From NCBI RefSeq assembly GCF_015752045.1, contig NZ_JADOUS010000004.1, positions 124,001 to 188,000 on the forward strand: a DNA stretch of 64,000 bases, read 5' to 3'. Under the pieces are notes generated by a model that worked only from the letters and a program-made list of their open reading frames with translations, was not told the origin of the DNA and ran no database searches. The DNA is from Arthrobacter_D sp015752045 (lineage in GTDB: Bacteria; Actinomycetota; Actinomycetes; Actinomycetales; Micrococcaceae). Of the stretch, positions 50,493 through 58,691 are shown piece by piece (the first letter of the stretch is position 1; the number at the start of each line of letters is the position of its first letter). The translations under genes were made by a program, and so were the position numbers.

Positions 50493-51614
50493 ATGAGCAA
50501 GGCAGACGACGACGCACGGGTCACCGGGTCTCACACCGCGGACCGTGCCACGTCAGGGGGGCCGGACATGGCAGTCAGGAACAGTTCCACAGACGTCAGC
50601 GGGAACGACGCCGAGGCGCGCGCGGACGCTGACAGTCCTGCTCTCCGGCGCAGCCGACGGGCCGCCGAGGTGCACGTCGACGCCCTGCCGGTGGCAGAGC
50701 GTGATGCGCCGAGCGCCCTCAGCGAGCAGACCCAGTCCCAGCCCCAGGCGCCGTCCCAGGCAGCGAATGACGGCGTGGTGCGGGTGGAGACCCCCACGCG
50801 GCGTCAGCTGCGGCTGCAGCAGGTCGACGGACGGGCGGTGGCGCCCGTGCCGGCGGCCGACCAGCCGGCGGACGTCGGCAGGACGCCGTTGCCCGGCGGA
50901 CGCAGGGACCGCCGTCGTCGGCAGCACGGGGCCCAGGCCGCGCCGGAGCCCGGTGCATCGGAGCCCGCCGCGTCCGAAGCCGCTCCGCCGTCGTCGGACG
51001 CCGTGCGTAGCGGGGACATGAGCGTCGAGGAGGCCCTTGCCGCCCGGCAAGCGATCGCCAGGGATGCGGGCGAGCTCCTTGCCGGGCCGCAGGCTGCCGG
51101 AGCGGCTGACCCCTTCGGCGTCGACCTCGGGGTGCTGGCGCAGCAGAAGGCGCTGGCGGACCGCGCAGCGATCCTCAACGCCCGTGCACGCGGAATGCAG
51201 GAGCTGTCCGAGCAGGACCGGCAGCGCACGCCACCGCCCATCGACCCGGCCGAGGCCCATAACCTGTCGATCGTCACCCCGCCCGAGTTCGTGCGGGTGC
51301 CCGGCAGCACGCAGTCCGTCCTGCGGGCGCCGACGACGTCGCACATCCCGATCGTCCTGTCGCGTCCCCGGCAGCCCGAGAGCGTCCCGCCGCTCCAGGT
51401 GCAGGGGAGCGGCCGTGCCGACGGCTCCGCTCCCAGCACGATCACCGAGCCCATCGGGGCGCGGGATGCGTTCGGCCTGGACCCCCTCGACGCGATGACC
51501 GCAGGGCTCGGGAGACTCCGGCGCGTGCGGTATCTGCAGTACTCATTGCTCGTTGTGGGCGCGACCGCGCTCATGACCGGGATAATAATGACAGTCAGCT
51601 CCCTCAATGGGTGA
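50493..51614 (+). CDS. Membrane-anchored disordered protein, unknown function
   Basis: A 373-residue protein. The first 340 residues are polar and low-complexity (Ala, Pro, Gln, Arg, Asp), with two similar short blocks (TPTRRQLRLQQ; GGRRDRRRRQHG) and one helical segment, SVEEALAARQAIARDAGELL. It ends in a single hydrophobic helix, LQYSLLVVGATALMTGIIMTV, five residues from the C-terminus, making it a tail-anchored protein facing the cytoplasm. No domain is recognised. It lies eight bases after nadD and 27 bases before rsfS. Confidence 0.8.
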   Translation: MSKADDDARVTGSHTADRATSGGPDMAVRNSSTDVSGNDAEARADADSPALRRSRRAAEVHVDALPVAERDAPSALSEQTQSQPQAPSQAANDGVVRVETPTRRQLRLQQVDGRAVAPVPAADQPADVGRTPLPGGRRDRRRRQHGAQAAPEPGASEPAASEAAPPSSDAVRSGDMSVEEALAARQAIARDAGELLAGPQAAGAADPFGVDLGVLAQQKALADRAAILNARARGMQELSEQDRQRTPPPIDPAEAHNLSIVTPPEFVRVPGSTQSVLRAPTTSHIPIVLSRPRQPESVPPLQVQGSGRADGSAPSTITEPIGARDAFGLDPLDAMTAGLGRLRRVRYLQYSLLVVGATALMTGIIMTVSSLNG

Positions 51615-51641
51615 AATTGCTGGCCACACACAAGGAGATCA

Positions 51642-52052
51642 GTGAGCGCTACCGAACAGTCCATTGCCATAGCCCGCACGGCGGCGCATGCCGCAGTGGA
51701 CAAGATCGCCCAGGACATCGTCGCCATCGACGTCAGTGACAGGCTCGCGATCACGGATATCTTCGTGATCGCGTCCGCGCCGAGTGAGCGGCAGGTCAAT
51801 GCGATCGTCGACGGCATCGAGGAGGAGCTGTCCAAGCAGGGCCTGAAGCCCGTGCGTCGTGAAGGCCGCAGCGAGGGCCGCTGGGTCCTCCTCGACTACG
51901 CGCAGGTCATCGTCCACGTGCAGCACGAGGAGGACCGCGTGTTCTACGCCCTTGACCGGCTGTGGAAGGACTGCCCGTCCGTGGACCTCCAGCTCGAAGA
52001 CGCACTGCAGAGTTCACCGCAGGTCGCAGCGTCCGACGTCGTCCCGGAGTGA
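51642..52052 (+). CDS. rsfS: Ribosome silencing factor
   Basis: A 136-residue RsfS/YbeB that binds L14 and blocks subunit joining during starvation. Conserved blocks are DIVAIDVSDRLAITDIFVIASAPSERQ and EGRSEGRWVLLDYAQVIVHVQHEEDRVFYALDRLW. Start GTG 51642. The stop overlaps the start of the phosphatase gene. Confidence 0.95.
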   Translation: MSATEQSIAIARTAAHAAVDKIAQDIVAIDVSDRLAITDIFVIASAPSERQVNAIVDGIEEELSKQGLKPVRREGRSEGRWVLLDYAQVIVHVQHEEDRVFYALDRLWKDCPSVDLQLEDALQSSPQVAASDVVPE

Positions 52053-52729
52053 CGCGGTACCCCCACGCGCATCCCGCGGCACGGCGCATCGTCTTCTGGC
52101 GCCATGGCCGCACCGAGTGGAACCACTCCGGCCGCTTCCAGGGCCAGGAGGACATCGACCTGGACGAGACCGGCGTGGAGCAGGCCGTGCGGGCGGCCGA
52201 GGTGCTGCTGACGCGGGGTCCGTCGCTGATCATCTCCTCGGACCTGCGCCGTGCGGCTGATACGGCGCGGACGCTGGGGGAGCTCACCGGACTACCGGTC
52301 TCCTACGACGAGCGCCTTCGCGAGACGAACGCCGGTTCGTGGCAGGGCTTGTCCTTCGCCGAGATCGACGACCGGTTCCCGGACGACAATGCCGCCTGGC
52401 GAGGCGGAGATCCCGAGGTGCGTGCCGGGGGTGCCGAGAATCGTATCGAGGTCGGCGAACGCATGCTCGCGGCGGTGACGGAGTCCGTGGAGCGGATCGG
52501 CCCTGCCGAGACGCTCGTGGTCGTCAGCCACGGAGGATCCATCAGGGCGGCCCTCGCGGCCCTGATGGGGTTGCCGCCGGAACGCTGGGGCGCTCTCGCG
52601 GGCCTGTCCAACTGCCACTGGTCCGAGGTGCACGAGGTGGTGGACCGGGCCGATGCGCTGTTCTCATGGCAGCTGACCGAGCACAACGTGGGTCTCGGTT
52701 CCCTGCCCGAGGAGCCACTGGAGGGTTGA
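52049..52729 (+). CDS. Histidine phosphatase family protein (phosphoglycerate-mutase-like)
   Basis: A 226-residue enzyme of the RHG branch. The catalytic motif is WRHGRTEWN (His19), and the second half has VVSHGGSIRAALAAL. GTG 52049 overlaps the rsfS stop (GTGA), so it is translationally coupled to rsfS. Similar proteins are often annotated as phosphoglycerate mutase or as alpha-ribazole or glucosyl-3-phosphoglycerate phosphatase; the substrate cannot be read from sequence. Confidence 0.9.
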   Translation: MTRYPHAHPAARRIVFWRHGRTEWNHSGRFQGQEDIDLDETGVEQAVRAAEVLLTRGPSLIISSDLRRAADTARTLGELTGLPVSYDERLRETNAGSWQGLSFAEIDDRFPDDNAAWRGGDPEVRAGGAENRIEVGERMLAAVTESVERIGPAETLVVVSHGGSIRAALAALMGLPPERWGALAGLSNCHWSEVHEVVDRADALFSWQLTEHNVGLGSLPEEPLEG

Positions 52730-52749
52730 GCGTGCAGGTAGAGCCGATT

Positions 52750-52778
52750 TGGCGAAGCCGCCAGAATTTACTAGACTG
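52750..52778 (+). promoter_or_regulatory. Promoter of tRNA-Ala
   Basis: TTGGCG and TAGACT separated by 17 bp; the -10 ends 46 bases before the mature tRNA. Confidence 0.7.
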
Positions 52779-52824
52779 ATCGAGTTGCTTCGGCCGGTCC
52801 GCCCGGAGGAAGCGATGCAGATTC

Positions 52825-52897
52825 GGGGCTATGGCGCAGCTGGTAGCGCACCTGCATGGCATGCAGGGGGTCAGGGGTTCGAATCCCCTTAGCTCCA
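52825..52897 (+). tRNA. tRNA-Ala (GGC anticodon)
   Basis: Acceptor GGGGCTA pairs with TAGCTCC plus discriminator A. The anticodon arm is CCTGC-ATGGCAT-GCAGG, giving GGC. The T arm GGGG-TTCGAAT-CCCC is standard. The 3' CCA is not encoded. Confidence 0.97.
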
Positions 52898-52902
52898 CAA
52901 CG

Positions 52903-52946
52903 AACCGCCGGAATCCAAGACAAAAGTCTTGGTGCGGCGGTTTTTT
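52903..52946 (+). terminator. Terminator after tRNA-Ala
   Basis: AACCGCCG and CCAAGAC pair with GTCTTGG and CGGCGGTT around an AAAA loop, followed by six T. It is a strong intrinsic terminator. Confidence 0.9.
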
Positions 52947-53400
52947 GTTGCCCTGTGAGCGTCGAGGCCATCATTTGGATGGGAAGGCTCCGGCTTTGAC
53001 TGTCAGGCCGGCTGGGAGACTGTCGGCATCAACGAGGGCCACCTCGGCCGCGATGCACGGCAGCACCGCTATGTGGACCTCGGCAACAAGGCCATCAGCA
53101 CCATCCTGACGCTCTGCCCGGGGTGAAGGACAACGGGCGGAACCGAGGAATCAGCGTTCCCTGGAGCCCTGCTCTTCCCCTGGCGGGTCTCGCCCCTGGC
53201 GCCGACGTCGATCCGTGCTGTGAGCGCAACGGTTGCACGATGCCTGGAAAGACGGGGATGCCGCCCGTTGTCAGTCCCACGCGAGGGGCCTACAATCGGC
53301 GAACAACCCCGTCGGGGAGAACTCCAGAACCCTCCACTCATCGGATGTACTGGGCGTGCGAATGGGTTCCTGTTCTGGCCTGAGCAGAAGAGGGACGAAC
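52947..53400. other. Gap downstream of tRNA-Ala
   Basis: About 450 bp. The plus-strand frame ending at 53122 (ending DLGNKAISTILTLCPG) has codon use like a gene but no start codon and no family I recognise, so it may be a gene remnant. The rest holds the promoter region of the GYD gene. Confidence 0.3.
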
Positions 53401-53721
53401 ATGACCAAGTATCTTTTCCAGGGAAACTATGTGGGCGAGGGCATCAGAGGTTTGATGCAGGAGGGCGGATCCAAACGCCGGGACGCGGTCGTCAACGCTC
53501 TGGAGTCCGTGGGCGGATCACTCGAGTGCTTCTACTACGCATTCGGCCAGACGGATGTCCTGGGGGTCTTCGACATACCCGATCAAGCCGGCGCGGCGTC
53601 GTTGTCGCTGATGATCAATTCCAGCGGCGCCGTGAATCTGCGCCTCACACCCCTCATGACGCCTGAGGATCTCGACGCAGCAGCAAGCAAGACGCCGTCG
53701 TATCGGGCACCCGGCCAGTAG
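53401..53721 (+). CDS. GYD domain protein
   Basis: A 106-residue protein of the GYD family (a dimeric alpha/beta-barrel-like fold). The pattern YLFQGNYVGEGIRGLMQEGGSKRRDAVVNALESVGGSLECFYYAFGQTDVLGVFDIPD is characteristic. Function is unknown; some GYD proteins are linked to small-molecule binding. Start ATG 53401 follows AGAGGGACG. Confidence 0.85.
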   Translation: MTKYLFQGNYVGEGIRGLMQEGGSKRRDAVVNALESVGGSLECFYYAFGQTDVLGVFDIPDQAGAASLSLMINSSGAVNLRLTPLMTPEDLDAAASKTPSYRAPGQ

Positions 53722-53906
53722 CAGATCCGGGCAGCGTCCTGTCTCTCGGGCTCTGTTTCGACGAGGATCCGCCGAGCACCGTTCCGAGGGACCGGTCGCT
53801 TCGTGGTCACGTAGATTCCTCGACCACCGTGCAGGACTCACAACCCCGCAGCGGCTGATTTTTGTATGGCAGCGTCCTGCCGCAGCGGACCACTGACTCC
53901 TTGCGT

Positions 53907-53936
53907 GACGGGTCCATCGGTGGTGATGGACCCGTC
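53907..53936. terminator. Perfect 12-bp hairpin between convergent genes
   Basis: GACGGGTCCATC, loop GGTGGT, GATGGACCCGTC. It lies between the GYD gene and the secreted protein and could end transcription from both sides. Confidence 0.65.
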
Positions 53937-53982
53937 AGGCTGCTCTCCATTACCGAGCAACAGAGGCACTACCGAGGAATTG

Positions 53983-54471
53983 TCAGGAAAGCACCTGGCA
54001 GACGTTTGTCACCTGGCCCGGTCCGTTCACATTGACCCCTCGTACCTCATTGCCGGCGCTATCGAGGGCATAATTGAAATTGCCCACTACGAGGATCAAT
54101 CCGGGAGTCTCGGTGACACCGATCGCGTTGAGCAGGATATTGCGTCCTCGCACTTGCACCTCGGTGATTTTTCGGCCACCGACTGTTACGTCTTTCTCGA
54201 GGCGTGAGCCGGTCACGACGTAGCTCACCGTCTTACCATTGGCCGACAGCGTCACCTTCTGGCCGGGAGAAGTGATGAGCCTTTCTGTGGGGGACTTTGT
54301 GATCGTCTTCGTCTTTCCGGTCACCGTGAAAGCGACATCGAAGCTGCAAAAGCCGGCCAGCGTGCCGCTGCTGCCGGCATCAGTCGGGGACGCTGCATTC
54401 GCAGTGGCTAGTGGGCCGGCAGTCGCAACGAACGCGGCAATAATAACCGCAGGAATCATCCTGTTCTTCAT
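53983..54471 (-). CDS. Secreted protein of unknown function
   Basis: A 162-residue protein with a clear Sec signal peptide (MKNRMIPAVIIAAFVATAGPLATANA, cleavage after ANA). The mature part is beta-rich (FCSFDVAFTVTGKTKTITKSPTERL ... LILVVGNFNYALDSAGNEV) with two cysteines, one near each end, that could form a disulfide. AGGAG precedes ATG 54471. Its base composition is less GC-rich than the core genes, which may reflect transfer. No family is recognised. Confidence 0.75.
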   Translation of the reverse strand: MKNRMIPAVIIAAFVATAGPLATANAASPTDAGSSGTLAGFCSFDVAFTVTGKTKTITKSPTERLITSPGQKVTLSANGKTVSYVVTGSRLEKDVTVGGRKITEVQVRGRNILLNAIGVTETPGLILVVGNFNYALDSAGNEVRGVNVNGPGQVTNVCQVLS

Positions 54472-54625
54472 TCTTGGCTCCTTGCAATTCGACGCTTGCC
54501 TTTTTCACGAGTCGGTTGGTGCCTTGTACTGAAGTGCCAACCGCAGGCTGTTTCCAACGTGCTCCTGACGGATCGCTCCCGAATTTCGACGTCGAGGATC
54601 CAAGGCTCAGCGGGTCTCGTTCAAA

Positions 54626-54639
54626 GAACAATGTTGTTC
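54626..54639. promoter_or_regulatory. 14-bp palindrome, possible operator
   Basis: GAACAA-TG-TTGTTC, perfect, about 150 bases upstream of the secreted-protein gene. Confidence 0.3.
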
Positions 54640-54850
54640 CGGTTTTTCGAAGGTGTCAGGCGATGCAGCAGCAACGCGGAACCGGACTTGTATATGCGGA
54701 ATTCGGGCCGAGGCCCTGACTGCGGCTTTCGAAGATGCCGCCTGACCGGCCGTACCGGCGCAGTGCGAAAATGCTATTCCGCACTTCGTCCATGGTCGAG
54801 AACTTGAGCTACTTCTGCAGGGCGCCTCTCTACCTGTCTATCCAGCGATT

Positions 54851-54890
54851 GCTACGGTCTGCACCCCCAGGGCCGCTACCTTCTGCACCC
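54851..54890. repeat. Direct repeats resembling a transposon end
   Basis: GCTACGGTCTGCACCC and GCTACCTTCTGCACCC (two differences), 24 bases apart, followed by TGAAATGACA. Repeated motifs beside a TGACA/TGTCA end are typical of IS21-like or Mu-type element ends. No transposase is present, so it may be a remnant. Confidence 0.35.
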
Positions 54891-55092
54891 TGAAATGACA
54901 AGGCAAGTAACAGGTGACAGTGGGAGCTGGTTCGCTGTTCGTCGATGGAACCCCGGCCACCCTCGACGTGGTGCCTGGCGTAGTTCCCATCGAGGCGGTC
55001 GGAGACGAATGCCTCGTTCAGCCTGGATGCCCACTGCAGGAAATCGTTCGTCACTTCCTGGAGACCGCCGTGGATATTGCTCCTCCGGCCCG

Positions 55093-56520
55093 TCAACCGC
55101 GGACGGCCGCCAGGGCGTCCCGTACGGCGTCGACGGCGACGGCCGTGTCGGCGTCGTCCGTGCTCCAGTTGCTCACCGAGATCCGCAGGATGTCCCGGTC
55201 GTGCCAGCGCGAACCGGACATCCACACCCGGCCGTCAGCCATAATGCGGGCCGTCACCGCCCGCGTGGTGGCGTCGTCGCCGAACGCCAGCGAAACCTGG
55301 GTATAGGAGACATCGTTGAGCACTTCGACACCGTCCAGGAGGGCCAGCCGTTCCGCGAGGTGCTGGGCGTGTGACACCAGCCCCCGGACCTGACTGGCGA
55401 CGCCGTCCCGGCCCAGCGACTTGAGCGCCGCCCACACAGGTACTCCACGGGCACGCCGGGAGAGCTCGGGGACAGTGTCGAAGGGGTCCGCCGGGCCGTC
55501 CTTGTCGTGGATGAGGTAGCTGGTGTGCACGCCCATGGCGGCACGCAGTGCGGTGGCATCGCGGACCACCGCGATCCCGCAGTCGTACGGGACGTTGAGC
55601 GTCTTGTGCGCGTCGGTACCCCAGGAGTCCGCACCCTCCACTCCTGCGGTCAGCGCCGCCAGTTCCGGCACGGCGGCAGCCCATAGTCCGAAGGCGCCGT
55701 CCACATGGACCCAGGCACCATGGGCTTTGGCGACGGCGATCGCGTCCCCGAACGGGTCGAAAGCGCCGGAGTGCAGGTTCCCGGCCTGCAGGCAGACCAG
55801 CAGCGGTGTGCGGGTTGATCGGGTCGAATGTCCGGGCCCTGCATCAGCGACGGCGAGGTCCAGAGTGCGGCCCAGCTCCGCCGGGTCGATGCGGCCCTGT
55901 CGGTCGACCGGCACCTCCGTGGGCCGGCCCAGCCCGAGGTAGCGGAGCCCCAGATCGATCGTGTCGTGCCGCTCCCTGCCCACGAAACACCGGATCCGGG
56001 GCGCGCCGGCAAGGCCCTCGGCGTCCAGGTCCCAGCCGGCGTCCGCCATCAGCCGCCATCGGGCCGCGGCCAGTCCCGTGAAGTTGGCCATCGTGGCACC
56101 CGTGGTGAAGCCGACATCTGCTTCCCGTGGGAGGTTCAGGAGGTCGAGCAGCCAGGTACCGGCAGCTTCCTCGATGGCTGCCGTCGCAGGGGTTGCGAAC
56201 CGCATCCCGGCGTTCTGGTCCCAGGCGCTGACCAGCCAGTCCGCAGCCAACGCCGCGGGCAACGTGCCGCCGATGACCCACCCGAAGAACCGCCCGGAGG
56301 GCATGGCCATCAGTCCGGGTTCCGCTTTCGCGGCCAGATAGTCCACGACGTCGGCCGCTGGGCTCCCGGCTTGCGGCAGGGGGCCGCCGAAATCCGTCGT
56401 GAGGTCGGCGGCGGTCCGGCTCGGGCCGACGCGCCGCTCTTCCTGGCTCTCCAGCCACCGGCGTGCATGCCCGGCCGCCGCGGCCAGGGCATCTCCGTAG
56501 CGTTCTTCAGGTGCTGACAT
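55093..56520 (-). CDS. PLP-dependent decarboxylase/aminotransferase family protein
   Basis: A 475-residue group II decarboxylase-fold enzyme. The PLP lysine lies in TDAHKTLNVPYDCG (about residue 304). Upstream are GFTTGATMANFTGLAAARWRL and WVHVDGAFGLWAAAVPEL, where the Asp contacts PLP. The family includes aromatic-amino-acid and glutamate decarboxylases; the substrate is not readable. It is monocistronic, and its 3' end borders the gene-poor region. Confidence 0.88.
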   Translation of the reverse strand: MSAPEERYGDALAAAAGHARRWLESQEERRVGPSRTAADLTTDFGGPLPQAGSPAADVVDYLAAKAEPGLMAMPSGRFFGWVIGGTLPAALAADWLVSAWDQNAGMRFATPATAAIEEAAGTWLLDLLNLPREADVGFTTGATMANFTGLAAARWRLMADAGWDLDAEGLAGAPRIRCFVGRERHDTIDLGLRYLGLGRPTEVPVDRQGRIDPAELGRTLDLAVADAGPGHSTRSTRTPLLVCLQAGNLHSGAFDPFGDAIAVAKAHGAWVHVDGAFGLWAAAVPELAALTAGVEGADSWGTDAHKTLNVPYDCGIAVVRDATALRAAMGVHTSYLIHDKDGPADPFDTVPELSRRARGVPVWAALKSLGRDGVASQVRGLVSHAQHLAERLALLDGVEVLNDVSYTQVSLAFGDDATTRAVTARIMADGRVWMSGSRWHDRDILRISVSNWSTDDADTAVAVDAVRDALAAVRG

Positions 56521-56607
56521 AGCGGCATGCTACGCCCGCGATCCCTGGCGTGGCAGTGCTGGCGGACAGGCATCGAGCCGGAATCTCCACCCCAGCGACA
56601 GCTTCCG

Positions 56608-56781
56608 CTATTCGACGGAGGTAGGCCGCCCGGGGGAGTCGGTGTAGTACGAGCGCAGCCCGTGCTTCACTCCGAGCCGGACGATCCAGTACAGGACGAA
56701 GGCGGTCACTGCGGGCACGATGAACCAGACGATGAGAATGACGAAGAACCCGAATCCATCCAGACGCACAGCTACCCCCAT
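56608..56781 (-). CDS. Small membrane protein, unknown function
   Basis: A 57-residue protein with a long hydrophobic stretch (FGFFVILIVWFIVPAVTAFVLYWIVRLG) and a polar tail. The start is ATG 56781. The ribosome site is weak, so the call is tentative. It is divergent from pnuC. Confidence 0.5.
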   Translation of the reverse strand: MGVAVRLDGFGFFVILIVWFIVPAVTAFVLYWIVRLGVKHGLRSYYTDSPGRPTSVE

Positions 56782-56879
56782 TGACGAACGATCAGATGGC
56801 CCGAGCATAACGTGAGCCAGTCCACCGACGGCTCGCGCATCGCCGGTATCGGAGTCTTCCGTTCTGCCCGGTTTGGGCC

Positions 56880-56885
56880 TAGAGT
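56880..56885 (+). promoter_or_regulatory. -10 box of pnuC-nadR-nrtR
   Basis: TAGAGT abuts the 25-bp palindrome, so the palindrome would cover the transcription start. Confidence 0.5.
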
Positions 56886-56910
56886 ATTTATTGTCAGTAT
56901 GACAATAAAT
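56886..56910. promoter_or_regulatory. 25-bp palindrome, candidate NrtR operator
   Basis: ATTTATTGTCA-GTA-TGACAATAAAT: 11-bp perfect arms around three bases, lying between the -10 box and the ribosome site of pnuC. It is AT-rich in a GC-rich genome. The NrtR gene in the same operon is the obvious binder. NrtR sites vary between lineages, so the assignment is inferred. Confidence 0.75.
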
Positions 56911-56922
56911 AAGGAGCACTAC

Positions 56923-57585
56923 ATGACCGCCGTATTGGACTGGATGACCTCACCGGCAGCGACCCTGCTCCGGGCACCCGTCAGCTGGATCGAGGTCATC
57001 GGTTTTGTCACCGGCGCGGCCTGTGTCTACGGCGTCGCCCGGCAGCGTGCCTGGAACTGGCCGGTCGGCATCATCAACAACATCGCGTTCATGATCCTGT
57101 TCTTCGGAGCAGGCCTCTACGGGGAGACCCTGCTGCAGGCCGTGTTCGCCGCCGTCGCGGTCTATGGCTGGTACAACTGGGTCCGTGGAGCGCGGGACAC
57201 CCAGGCGACAGGCGACCTGCCCATCCGCGATGCCGGCCGGGCCGAGGCGCTCACCGGTCTCGTCGCCGTCGTCGCAGCGACCGTCGGGATCGCCATGATC
57301 CTCTCCCACGGTACCGACTCACAGGTGCCTTGGCCGGACGCCTTCGTCCTCGCCGCCTCGCTGCTGGCGACCTACGGGCAGGCCAGGAAGATCTTCCAGC
57401 ACTGGTACGTCTGGATCGCCATCGACCTGGTGTCCATCCCGCTGTACGTCTCCCGCGGCCTGAATCTCACCGCCATCCTCTACATCGGCTTCACCGCGCT
57501 GTGCGTCTACGGCCTCATCGACTGGAAGCGCGCCCGCCCGGTCCAGACCACCCCGTCGACAACGAGCGAGAAGGTGCCGGCATGA
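56923..57585 (+). CDS. pnuC: PnuC-type nicotinamide riboside transporter
   Basis: A 220-residue membrane protein, seven helices by hydropathy. WIEVIGFVTGAACVYGVARQRAWNWPVGIINNIAF and the repeated W-x-x-Y/N signature GWYNWVRG are family motifs; HWYVWIAIDLVSIPLY is the second half-repeat. It imports nicotinamide riboside for NadR. ATG 56923 follows AAGGAG. The stop overlaps the nadR start (ATGA). Confidence 0.94.
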   Translation: MTAVLDWMTSPAATLLRAPVSWIEVIGFVTGAACVYGVARQRAWNWPVGIINNIAFMILFFGAGLYGETLLQAVFAAVAVYGWYNWVRGARDTQATGDLPIRDAGRAEALTGLVAVVAATVGIAMILSHGTDSQVPWPDAFVLAASLLATYGQARKIFQHWYVWIAIDLVSIPLYVSRGLNLTAILYIGFTALCVYGLIDWKRARPVQTTPSTTSEKVPA

Positions 57586-58691
57586 GCCTCCACCCGCAGG
57601 GCCTGGTCATCGGCAAGTTCTACCCGCCCCACGCCGGCCACCGGCATCTCATCGCCACAGCCGCTGAGGGCTCCGAGAGGCTCGCCGTCGTCGTCCTCGG
57701 CAACCGCTTCGAGAACATCGGGCTGACGGACCGCGTCAGATGGCTCACCGCCGAGTTCGACGAGACCCATGTGACCGTCATCGGGATGTCGGACGACAGC
57801 CCCGAGGACTACCACTCCGATGAGATCTGGAAAGCCCACACCGAGCTCGTGCGCCTGGCCCTGAAAGCCCGCGGCATCACCACAGTCGACGCCGTCTACA
57901 GCTCCGAGGAGTACGGCACCGAACTGGCCGCCGCCTTCGGCGCGGTGCACGTCACGGTGGATGCAGCCCGCACCGCCTACCCCGTGAGCGGGACCCGATG
58001 CAGGGACGACCTCACCGCGGCCTGGCGGAGCATCATCAAGCCGGCCCGGCAGGACATGGCGGTCCGCATCATCCTGGTCGGCGCCGAATCCACCGGCACG
58101 AGTACCCTCACGACGGCCCTGACCGGGCACTACCGGAACCGTTACCCCGAGCTGGTCGACGTGCCGGAGTTCGGCCGCCAGTACACCTATGACAAGTTCG
58201 CCGCCGCACGGACCCGGGATCCCGGCGCCGTTCTCGCCGACCTCGTCTGGAACGCCGCCGACTTCACCGCGATCGGCGAACGCCAGAACGAGATGGAGAA
58301 CGAGGCGGCCGCGCGCTGCCCCCTGGTCATCGCCGACACCGACAGCCTCGCCACCACCTTGTGGGAGCGGTTCTACCTCGGTGACGGCAGCCACGGCTCC
58401 TACCGGGCCCTGACCCAGCTGCCGCATCGGGACATCTACCTGATCACCGACCATGAGGGTGTGTCCTTCGAGGACGACGGCTGGCGCGAGGGCGAACACC
58501 GCCGGGCGGAGATGACCGAATGGTTCAGGGAGGAACTGACCCGCGAAGGCCACTCCTGGATCCTGGTCAGCGGCGACCATGACCGGCGCATGGCTACCGC
58601 GACTGCGATCATCGACCAGATCATCGCCCAGCAGAACCGTTTCACCTCCCCGCCCTGGGCTACCCGCACGGTACTGGCAGGAGATCTATGA
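57582..58691 (+). CDS. nadR: NadR-type NMN adenylyltransferase / ribosylnicotinamide kinase
   Basis: A 369-residue bifunctional enzyme. The N-terminal nucleotidyltransferase has GKFYPPHAGHRHL (HAGH at 17-20) and SGTRCRDD. The C-terminal kinase has the P-loop GAESTGTST (about residue 167) and the DTDSLATTLW block. It lacks the helix-turn-helix of enterobacterial NadR, so it is an enzyme only. It phosphorylates nicotinamide riboside brought in by PnuC and adenylates NMN to NAD. Start and stop both overlap neighbours. Confidence 0.93.
   Translation: MSLHPQGLVIGKFYPPHAGHRHLIATAAEGSERLAVVVLGNRFENIGLTDRVRWLTAEFDETHVTVIGMSDDSPEDYHSDEIWKAHTELVRLALKARGITTVDAVYSSEEYGTELAAAFGAVHVTVDAARTAYPVSGTRCRDDLTAAWRSIIKPARQDMAVRIILVGAESTGTSTLTTALTGHYRNRYPELVDVPEFGRQYTYDKFAAARTRDPGAVLADLVWNAADFTAIGERQNEMENEAAARCPLVIADTDSLATTLWERFYLGDGSHGSYRALTQLPHRDIYLITDHEGVSFEDDGWREGEHRRAEMTEWFREELTREGHSWILVSGDHDRRMATATAIIDQIIAQQNRFTSPPWATRTVLAGDL

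Larger units (their letters stand above)
54472..55092. other. Gene-poor 620-bp region
   Basis: No convincing gene. It is less GC-rich than the surroundings. It contains a GAACAA-TG-TTGTTC palindrome at 54626-54639 and a pair of 16-base direct repeats at 54851-54890. A frame from GTG 54914 (VTVGAGSLFVDGTPATLDVV) might be the start of a decayed gene. Confidence 0.4.

Noticed and set aside
52976..53122. Transposase fragment after tRNA-Ala
   Set aside because: Segment GWETVGINEGH vaguely resembles transposase text but the remainder does not, and there is no start codon.
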